A stretch of DNA of 64,000 bases, taken from positions 434,001 through 498,000 of the forward strand of contig CAWHYL010000007.1 of the NCBI GenBank assembly GCA_963833655.1. The letters run 5' to 3'. This document shows positions 57,824-64,000 of this stretch, in pieces; the first letter of the stretch is position 1, and every line of letters starts with the position of its first letter. The notes below the pieces were generated by a model. That model made no database searches and was not told the DNA's origin. It saw nothing but the letters and a program-made list of their open reading frames with translations. Position numbers and translations under genes: made by a program. Source of the stretch: 3-1-20CM-4-69-9 sp963833655 (GTDB lineage: Bacteria; Actinomycetota; Thermoleophilia; Gaiellales; Gaiellaceae).

Positions 57824-58690
57824 CTAGTTCAGCGGCACGCCCTGGCTCGCGAGGAACGCGCGCGCCTGCGCGTTGTCGAGCCTGAAGGTGCCTGACTGAC
57901 CCTTGCAGTACTTCGTGCCGAACGAGATAACGGCGACGTCCCAGACGTTGCCGGCCGCGTCCGTGTGGAACACCGGACCGCCAGAGTCACCGAAGCACGT
58001 GCCGCCGCCGCCCGTGCCTGCGCCGGCCGCGTCGGTGAGCATGAGCTGGTAGCCGCCGGCGAGATGGCTGCGGAGGTTCTGCAGCTGCACCGTGCCGACG
58101 TAGCGTGTCTTGACGGCGACCTCGAGGTTCGGGCGCTCGAACTGCGCGCCGTACCCCACGATCGTGAAGTTGACGTTCTGAAGCCCCCGCTGCGTCGCCA
58201 GGTTGTCGAGATACCCCTCAGGAGCGATCTTCGAGATCCCGACGTTCGGTGCCTGCGTGAGCTGCACGACGCCCATGTCATGCGAGTTCGGGAGCGTCAG
58301 CGCCCCGTTCCAGCCGGGATGCGGCACCGGCGTTCCCGTGAAGTCGCCCTTGCACGGATACCCCGTGTCCGTCGGCTTACACGGGTTGCCGTCGAAGGCG
58401 TAGCTTCCGAGCGGGATCGGACCGGAGCTGAACCACACCTCCGCGCGGTCCGGAGCGACGCCGAGATCGGTGTCGATGCCGGTGCAGTGTCCGGCGGTGA
58501 GATAGACCTTCGCGGCGACCATCGTCCCCGAGCAGCGCCAAAGCGGGATGTTGTGCCAGAGGAAGACCGAGAGGCCGACGTTCGGATGGCCGTTTCCGTC
58601 CGGAGCGCCGCCTTGGACGGCGCCGGCCGGAGCAGCGAGCAGCGCCACGGCCGCGACCGCGGCAGCAAGCACAGTGAAGACTTGTCGCAC
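57824..58690 (-). CDS. Secreted trypsin-like serine protease
   Basis: 288 residues with signal peptide (MRQVFTVLAAAVAAVALLAA, cleavage near AGAV). Catalytic His68 (LTAGHCTG), Asp in NSHDMGVVQL and Ser in CFGDSGGPVF form the S1 triad. Six or more Cys suggest disulfides. The residue pattern before the Ser resembles other actinobacterial secreted S1A proteases. GTG start. It follows the duplicated secreted cassettes on the same strand. Confidence 0.92.
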   Translation of the reverse strand: MRQVFTVLAAAVAAVALLAAPAGAVQGGAPDGNGHPNVGLSVFLWHNIPLWRCSGTMVAAKVYLTAGHCTGIDTDLGVAPDRAEVWFSSGPIPLGSYAFDGNPCKPTDTGYPCKGDFTGTPVPHPGWNGALTLPNSHDMGVVQLTQAPNVGISKIAPEGYLDNLATQRGLQNVNFTIVGYGAQFERPNLEVAVKTRYVGTVQLQNLRSHLAGGYQLMLTDAAGAGTGGGGTCFGDSGGPVFHTDAAGNVWDVAVISFGTKYCKGQSGTFRLDNAQARAFLASQGVPLN

Positions 58691-58784
58691 GGGGTGTCCC
58701 CTTTGTTGGATGACGGCGGGCGCTACCGACGAAGGTCGGCAGCGCCGAGATCGTACTTGAGAAATGTAGGAACGTCTATGAGGA

Positions 58785-59168
58785 TCAGCGGATGCCCGTG
58801 TCGAGGTAGAAGTTCACGCGCTTCACCTCGCCGGCCACGGCGGAGACCGTCGCAGGCGTCAGCCGCCGCACCCCGGCCGGACGGGTCACGCGGACGCGGT
58901 AGGCGCCCGGCGCGAGCGACACCCGGTAGCTCCCGTGGGTGTCCGTCGTGGCGCGAGCGCGGACGATGCCGGCACGGGTGAAGGCGAGGACGACGCCGGC
59001 GGCGGGACGCATGCACGGGACACGCGGCATGCAGACGGGGGCGGCGGGCGCGGCGAGCGCCGTGCCGGCGAGAACTCCCGTGCGCGTCGAGCCGGCAGCC
59101 GTGCCGGCTGCTGCAGCGACGGCGCAGGCAGCGAGCACGCAGCTCCAGACCCGAGCACGCGCGATCAC
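58785..59168 (-). CDS. Small exported carboxypeptidase-regulatory-like protein, cassette copy 1
   Basis: 127 residues: signal peptide (VWSCVLAACAVAAAAGTAAG), a CMPRVPCM pair, then a CarboxypepD_reg-like beta sandwich (GVVLAFTRAGIVRARATTD, GSYRVSLAPGAYRVRVTRP) ending VKRVNFYLDTGIR. GTG 59168 has TACACT six bases upstream, so it is leaderless; a longer start would run through the promoter and hairpin. Paralogue of the gene at 61375, with the same C-terminal DTGIR. Confidence 0.75.
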   Translation of the reverse strand: MIARARVWSCVLAACAVAAAAGTAAGSTRTGVLAGTALAAPAAPVCMPRVPCMRPAAGVVLAFTRAGIVRARATTDTHGSYRVSLAPGAYRVRVTRPAGVRRLTPATVSAVAGEVKRVNFYLDTGIR

Positions 59169-59188
59169 GGTCCGAGTGTACGCCCAAC

Positions 59189-59221
59189 GAGAGAGGCCGG
59201 CCACAGGGGCCGGCCTCTCTC
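59189..59221 (-). terminator. Strong hairpin after large paralogue B
   Basis: 14-bp stem GAGAGAGGCCGGCC / GGCCGGCCTCTCTC, ACAGG loop, between the large gene and its small partner. The counterpart at 61772 has the same core. Confidence 0.7.
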
Positions 59222-59241
59222 ACCACGCTGGTTCCAGTTCG

Positions 59242-61299
59242 CTACGGAGTGATCCGCGCGATGTGCGTGTTCCAGTTGCCGAGCAGGCGTCGCGCCTCCG
59301 GCTGCATCGGCGCCGGCGGCGTGCCGGCGAACGTCACGGTTCCCGCCGGGAGGGGGGTCCGGTCCGCCTGCGTACCGCAGTGGCCGACAGTCGCAACCCA
59401 GACGCTGAGACTGCAGTTGTTGTGGATCTCCTCGGAGGCGATCCAGATCGTGCCGTTGTCCTCGTCGGCCGCGCCGTAGTCACCCCAGCGCGGGCGCGGA
59501 GGCGGCGCTTCGCCGTTCGGGCCCGGAGCGAACGGCGAGTAGTACCTGTACTCGCTGAACCCGTCCTGCAGGCCGACGCCGGGCGCCGTCTGGAAGATCG
59601 ATCCTGTCGGCCCGGAGTTGTTGAACCGCACGTCCGCCGCACTTGGATACGTCGTCGGCCCGACCAGCGTGAACGCCATCGCGCCGTTCCCCGCCGACGT
59701 CACGGCGAGCGCCGGGTAGGTCACGTTCGCATTCGCGACGCCGACGTAGCCCTGGTTGACTACGGCCGACTGCGGCCCAACCTTGCCGCCCGTGCCCTGA
59801 CCAATCATGTCCGGCTTGACGATGAACCACGCGATGCCGGCCTGCTCCTTGCCGGACACGCTCATGCGCGTGTCGAGCGCGCCCCAGACCTTGCCGTTCG
59901 CGTAGTACACCTGCTGCATCCGGCTGTCGTTGCTGTCGAGCTCGCCGATCACCTCAGGCTTGTACGGATCTGCGGTCTCGCCCGGCGCCGACAGAAGCGC
60001 GACGAAGCAGGCGTCGATGTTGAGGCACTGGCCGAGCGGCCAGTTCAGGGTCGGATCCTGCGTGCCCGTGCCCGGCTGTGCCGAGTGGGGCGGAACCCCG
60101 TAGGCCTCGGAAGCCAACGCCCGGCTGCTGAGGTTGAGGTCAGGGTGATCCGAGTCGAGCGACTTCGAGTTCGTGATCGCCCAAAGGCCGATCGTGTCGG
60201 ACGATCCCGTGACGTTGCCCGACTCCTCGGCGGCGTCGGAACTCAGGAAGAACTCCGTCCCGTTGTTGTCCTCGTCGTAGGCCGTGCCCGGAACCTCGGC
60301 GGGCCAGATCGTGAAGCCGACCGGGCCACGCTTCTCGTTCGCGAGCTTCGTGTCCGCGAACTGCACCCACGGCACCGACGACAGGTTCGCAGCGAGCTTG
60401 TGCTTCGACAGTGCGTAGATCTGCCCGCTGTTGAAGCCGTCCGTGAAGAACGGGTACTCGTTCGTCGTGACGTAGAAGCCGTAGTGATCGGCCCCGATGT
60501 GCGGGTAGTCGCCGATGCACGCGTCGGGCGTCGTCTCGTCCGGCTTCGGGTTCGGATCCGGCGCGCAGTGGTGGTTCGGCGAGCCGTTGCTCCCGTTGTC
60601 GGTGGTGTCGATCGTGTACCGCTTCCACGTCGTCGTGCTCGGATCGTGATTGCTCGGATTGCTGACAACGATGTCGAGGTGGTTCTGACCGGTGAAGTTG
60701 CCCTGGTTGCCGAGCTCGAGCGTCAGGACCACGACGAACCACGCTCCTGTCTCCGAGTCGTAGTAGCAGCTCGGATCGGTGAGCTCCGGCCCGCCGTTCA
60801 GCAGATCCGGATAGCCGAAGAGCTTGTTCAGGGTCATCTCCCTGAGCGTGGTGCCTGCCGTGTTGTAGACGGCGAACACGTCGTTCACCGCTTCCACCAC
60901 ACGGCCGCCGGCGCCGACGGTTGCGTCGGTGCTCGCGCACATGCCCTGGTCGGGCGGCTCGAGATAGAAGCCGTTCAGCGTTCGCTGGTCCCACATGCTG
61001 AGGCCTTCGAACGACTGTCCCGGCGTCGCATTCGAGGTTGCCGTGACGCCCGTGGGGCTCACGGCCGGCGTGGCAACGCCGTTGTGCGTCTTGCTCTTCC
61101 CGTGGAGCTCCGAATTGCTCCGGTTAGCCGGCGACGCTTCGCCGCGGCGGCTCAGCGGGTCGATGATCGTGCTCTCGGACGAAGCCGAGCTCGCCGAAGA
61201 CTGGAGCTGAGACGCACCGGCGACGCTGATGAGCGTCGCCGCCGCGGCCGCAACCAGCGACACGGCGAGCACCGCTTTCCAAAGGCGGTTCGAACGCAT
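59242..61299 (-). CDS. Large secreted protein, paralogue B
   Basis: 685 residues with signal peptide (WKAVLAVSLVAAAAATLISV). Family motifs EPPDQGMCASTD, GDYPHIGADHYGFYVTTNEY, ELDSNDSRMQQVYYANGKVW and RWGDYGAADEDNGTIWIASE. Divergent from A and C in the N-terminal 100 residues. GGGGAGAGA precedes the ATG. Followed by hairpin and small partner gene, the same arrangement as paralogue C. Confidence 0.8.
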   Translation of the reverse strand: MRSNRLWKAVLAVSLVAAAAATLISVAGASQLQSSASSASSESTIIDPLSRRGEASPANRSNSELHGKSKTHNGVATPAVSPTGVTATSNATPGQSFEGLSMWDQRTLNGFYLEPPDQGMCASTDATVGAGGRVVEAVNDVFAVYNTAGTTLREMTLNKLFGYPDLLNGGPELTDPSCYYDSETGAWFVVVLTLELGNQGNFTGQNHLDIVVSNPSNHDPSTTTWKRYTIDTTDNGSNGSPNHHCAPDPNPKPDETTPDACIGDYPHIGADHYGFYVTTNEYPFFTDGFNSGQIYALSKHKLAANLSSVPWVQFADTKLANEKRGPVGFTIWPAEVPGTAYDEDNNGTEFFLSSDAAEESGNVTGSSDTIGLWAITNSKSLDSDHPDLNLSSRALASEAYGVPPHSAQPGTGTQDPTLNWPLGQCLNIDACFVALLSAPGETADPYKPEVIGELDSNDSRMQQVYYANGKVWGALDTRMSVSGKEQAGIAWFIVKPDMIGQGTGGKVGPQSAVVNQGYVGVANANVTYPALAVTSAGNGAMAFTLVGPTTYPSAADVRFNNSGPTGSIFQTAPGVGLQDGFSEYRYYSPFAPGPNGEAPPPRPRWGDYGAADEDNGTIWIASEEIHNNCSLSVWVATVGHCGTQADRTPLPAGTVTFAGTPPAPMQPEARRLLGNWNTHIARITP

Positions 61300-61374
61300 T
61301 CTCTCCCCTTCTCGTAGACCCTGGGGCTCGGCGTCCATCCCCCGGCCGACCCCCTCCGATGAGGCCCTACGGTA

Positions 61375-61746
61375 TCAGCGAATGCCCGTGTCGATCGAGA
61401 AGTCGACGTGGGTGATGCGTCCCGCGTACACGCGGGCATGGGTTGGGTCGAGCTTCAGGTCGACCGGCGCGGCCACCGCTGCACGACGAACGCTGTACGA
61501 CCCCGCAGGAAGCCGGAGGCGATAACGACCGTCCACGTTCGTGGTGGCGCGACCGACGACTGCGCCGTTCCGGGTGAAGAGGAGCCGCACGTTCGGCGCC
61601 GGCCCGTCGCACGGCTGCTCGGCCACGCAGACAGGCGCGATCGGACCGCGCGTCACGAGGCCCGTCAGCGTTCCGCGCGGCGGGGTCGCCTGCGCCCCGG
61701 CTGCGACGGCCAGGGCGGCGGTCGAGAACAGGACGATCATGCGCAT
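61375..61746 (-). CDS. Small exported carboxypeptidase-regulatory-like protein, cassette copy 2
   Basis: 123 residues: signal peptide (MRMIVLFSTAALAVAAGAQA), a CVAEQPC pair, a beta sandwich (VRLLFTRNGAVVGRATTNVD, GRYRLRLPAGSYSVRRAAV) and the tail ITHVDFSIDTGIR. Paralogue of the 58785 gene. GAGGTG precedes the ATG. Between large paralogues C and B. Confidence 0.75.
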   Translation of the reverse strand: MRMIVLFSTAALAVAAGAQATPPRGTLTGLVTRGPIAPVCVAEQPCDGPAPNVRLLFTRNGAVVGRATTNVDGRYRLRLPAGSYSVRRAAVAAPVDLKLDPTHARVYAGRITHVDFSIDTGIR

Positions 61747-61771
61747 CGGCACCTCGAATGGTAGATGCACT

Positions 61772-61801
61772 GAGAGGGCCGGCCTTGCGGCCGGCCCTCT
61801 C
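61772..61801 (-). terminator. Strong hairpin after large paralogue C
   Basis: 13-bp stem GAGAGGGCCGGCC / GGCCGGCCCTCTC, TTGC loop, in the same place within the cassette as the 59189 hairpin. Confidence 0.7.
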
Positions 61802-61824
61802 GTCACTTCCGTGCTCGATCTGCC

Positions 61825-63924
61825 TTACGGCGTGAACTTGCTGATCCGCGTGGACCAGTTCGCAAGCGCCGTGCGCGGGCCCGGCGTGTTCGGCACACCA
61901 GGTGCCGTCCCGGGGAAGGTGAACGTCCCACCGGCACACGTGCCGAGCAGGTTGTCGCCGGTTCCGCCGGTGAAGAACGGGCCGCCCCACGCCGTGTAGT
62001 CGCACGTGTGCGCGATGTACTCGCTGGCGACCCAGACCGAGTTGCCGTCGACAGCCGCCGCACCGTAGTCGCCCCAGCGAGAGCGGAGCGGGTTGGGGAA
62101 GTTCTGGGCCTTGTAGCCCGAGAACCCGTCGTCGGCTGCGGCCCCGACGCCACCGTCGACGACGCTCCAGTCACCGACGCCTGCATGCGCGTCGATGGGG
62201 GCATAGGCCGCGCTGGGATTCAAGGTGTCACCGGTCGCCGTGAAGGCCATGACACCACGACCGCTCGGCGTTACGCCGATCGCGGGATACGTGAAGTCGT
62301 ACCCGGCCGCTCCGAGATAGCCGTTGAGGATGACCTTTCCGGCCGACGGGTTCACGACGAACCAAGCGATGCCGGCCCGTTGCGAGCCGCCGTCGGGATT
62401 GATCGCCGTGTCGAGCGAGCCCCACAGCTTCCCGTTCGCGTACATGACCTGCTGCATCCGGGTGTCGTTGGAGTCCGGGCTTGCGACGACCTCCGGGCCG
62501 ACCGCATGCGCGGCGGACGACACGAGCAGCGGCCAGCAACCCGCCCCCGCGATCGTCACGGTCGTCGAGTCGTTGAGGCAGTGACCCTGCGGCACGGACG
62601 TGCTTGGTGCGGTGCCCGAGCCGGGCTGGTGCTGCTTCGGCGGTACGCCGTACTGGCCGACGCTCAGGATGTTGCTGCTCAGGCTGACTGCCGGGCTGCT
62701 GGCGAGCGACGCCGTATTGGACAGCGTCCACACGATCAGCTGATTCGACGTCCGAGTTCCTGCAGTGCCCGACACCGGCTTCTGCGCCTCGTCGGCGGCG
62801 TTGGAGCTCATGAAGTACTCCGTGCCGTTGTTCGACGTGTCGAACGACGAGGTGCCCGGCGACTGCGAAGGCCACAGCGTGAACCCGGGCTGCGTCGACC
62901 CTGCCTCACTCGGTGCGTTCACCATGCCGGAGGTGTCGATGTGCTGCATGTTGACGGTCGCTGCACCGGCGGCGAGCTGTGCCTTCGAGAAGGCATAGAT
63001 CTGCGCACCGCTGAAGCCGTTGCAGCACCACGGATACGCGTTCGTCGTCACGTAGAACCCGTTGGCGTCTGCTCCGATGTGCGGATAGTCGCCGAGGTAC
63101 GGGCCGGGGTTCTGGCCACCCGTGTTCGTCCCGTCGTTCGTGACGTCGACCCGGTAGATGTTCCAGCTGCCCGTCGGGTTGGACGTCTGGCTGACGGCGA
63201 TGTCCAGATGGTTCACATGCGTGAACGCGCCGTTCGGGCGAGTCTCGAGCGTCAGCACGACGACGAAGTAGCGCTGTGTCGCCGCGTCGTAGAGGCACGA
63301 AGGGTCGGTTACGAACTGAGCGCGAACGCCGGTGGTGCGATTGATCGCGGGCGCGTACCCGTAGAACGAGTTGAGGTCGATCGCATGATTCACGTTACGC
63401 GGGAAACCGCCCACGATGTTCGTTGCCGTGTTGTCCGGCAGCATCGATGTACCGGTCGCCGCGCTGTAGACGTTGAAGACGTCGTTGACGGCCTCGACCA
63501 CGTAACCGTTCCCGACGCACATGCCCTGATCGGGCGGCTCGACGGAGAACTGATTCCCGCCGCGGGAGTACCGCTGCTGGTAGTGGTTCAGCCCCTCGAA
63601 GCCGAAGTCGAACGTCGGGTTCGACTTCGCTTTCTTGCCACTGCTGGCCGAGGCGCCGTTTCCGGCCCCCGTCGAGAGACTGCGGTCGACGATGTTGCCG
63701 CTGTATGCATCCGGCCCTTCCTCGCCGTTGTCACCGGCGAACTCGTCGCCGGCGGTGCCGTCCCACGGCGTGAACGCCCCGGTCTGCGGGCTCCCCGTCC
63801 CAGCGCGCGGGACGCTGCTGGCTGCACTCGCACCCGTAGCAGTCCCGGCCGATGCCGTCAGAGCCACAACGGCAAGCGCGAGCACCGCAAGCAGCGCAAG
63901 CTTCGTTCTCCCTCTGAGTCGCAT
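61825..63924 (-). CDS. Large secreted protein, paralogue C
   Basis: 699 residues with signal peptide (TKLALLAVLALAVVALTASA). Family motifs EPPDQGMCVGNGYVVEAVND, GYAPAINRTTGVRAQFVTD, GDYPHIGADANGFYVTTNAY, SPDSNDTRMQQVMYANGKLW and RWGDYGAAAVDGNSVWVASE. It shares KKAKSNPTFDFGFEGLNHYQ near residue 100 with paralogue A. GGGGGAGAGA precedes the ATG. First gene of the first cassette. Confidence 0.8.
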   Translation of the reverse strand: MRLRGRTKLALLAVLALAVVALTASAGTATGASAASSVPRAGTGSPQTGAFTPWDGTAGDEFAGDNGEEGPDAYSGNIVDRSLSTGAGNGASASSGKKAKSNPTFDFGFEGLNHYQQRYSRGGNQFSVEPPDQGMCVGNGYVVEAVNDVFNVYSAATGTSMLPDNTATNIVGGFPRNVNHAIDLNSFYGYAPAINRTTGVRAQFVTDPSCLYDAATQRYFVVVLTLETRPNGAFTHVNHLDIAVSQTSNPTGSWNIYRVDVTNDGTNTGGQNPGPYLGDYPHIGADANGFYVTTNAYPWCCNGFSGAQIYAFSKAQLAAGAATVNMQHIDTSGMVNAPSEAGSTQPGFTLWPSQSPGTSSFDTSNNGTEYFMSSNAADEAQKPVSGTAGTRTSNQLIVWTLSNTASLASSPAVSLSSNILSVGQYGVPPKQHQPGSGTAPSTSVPQGHCLNDSTTVTIAGAGCWPLLVSSAAHAVGPEVVASPDSNDTRMQQVMYANGKLWGSLDTAINPDGGSQRAGIAWFVVNPSAGKVILNGYLGAAGYDFTYPAIGVTPSGRGVMAFTATGDTLNPSAAYAPIDAHAGVGDWSVVDGGVGAAADDGFSGYKAQNFPNPLRSRWGDYGAAAVDGNSVWVASEYIAHTCDYTAWGGPFFTGGTGDNLLGTCAGGTFTFPGTAPGVPNTPGPRTALANWSTRISKFTP

Positions 63925-64000
63925 TCTCTCCCCCATGGAGATCGTGATGAAGGCGGCTCCATGCCCCAACAGCCGCCCGAGCAGGCAGGAATATGCGCTC

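Overview
The window is high-GC DNA with densely packed, often overlapping genes and many GTG and TTG starts. Many -10 boxes of the form TANNNT sit only 6-7 nt before the start codon, which means leaderless mRNAs. A CIRCE operator controls groESL, and there is a futalosine-type menaquinone gene (mqnD) and phenylacetate-type catabolic genes. Together these suggest an actinobacterium, probably class Thermoleophilia (Gaiellales or Solirubrobacterales relatives). The taxonomic placement is inference from gene content and style; no marker rRNA is present.

Layout. 1-4300: tail of a phenylacetyl-CoA epoxidase operon (paaC, paaD), a methyltransferase, a YihY-type membrane protein and a DUF1697 protein. 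4200-8800: a hydrolase, a secreted protein, a small SelW-like (Rdx family) selenoprotein gene with an in-frame TGA at its CxxU motif and a bacterial SECIS-like hairpin, a DUF4389 membrane protein, a lipoprotein, a PaaG-like crotonase and an HtrA-like protease. 8950-13200: LtrA, two more crotonases, an EthD-like protein, a VOC protein, a YdcZ-type transporter and a small OB-fold-like protein.

13290-30920 is a purine-catabolism island. A three-subunit xanthine dehydrogenase is transcribed divergently from an eight-gene, fully coupled operon: adenine deaminase, 8-oxoguanine deaminase, hydroxyisourate hydrolase, OHCU decarboxylase, membrane urate hydroxylase PuuD, a VOC protein, a DUF3830 protein and a LanC-like protein. 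Facing it is an operon for an aldehyde dehydrogenase, an allantoate amidohydrolase-like M20 enzyme and a BmpA-type nucleoside/purine ABC importer. Uptake, deamination, oxidation to urate and urate ring opening are thus encoded side by side. Allantoinase and ureidoglycolate steps are not visible here.

31000-41930 is mixed: a membrane protein, a thiolase, mqnD, a DtxR-type regulator, small unknown proteins, a 3 x 113-bp tandem repeat, an ornithine cyclodeaminase-like enzyme, a DUF421 pair, a tRNA-Arg with anticodon GCG, a YgfZ-like protein, a molybdopterin oxidoreductase and a secreted beta-propeller protein. 41930-49320: terminators, groEL/groES, a large secreted Cys-repeat protein next to an L,D-transpeptidase, and NUDIX, LapA-like, ASCH and zinc-ribbon proteins. 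49360-57820: a 2-oxoacid dehydrogenase E1alpha/E1beta/E2 operon and, close by, lipB and lipA for its lipoyl cofactor. 53529-63924 also holds three paralogous large secreted proteins. Two of them sit in a tandemly duplicated cassette (large gene, strong hairpin, small carboxypeptidase-regulatory-like gene), followed by a secreted trypsin-like protease.

Window-wide observations: leaderless promoters before about twenty genes, several with overlapping divergent -10 boxes; a strand-oriented three-hairpin element placed directly after three stop codons, with compensatory changes; and three genes whose conserved N-termini have no canonical start codon.
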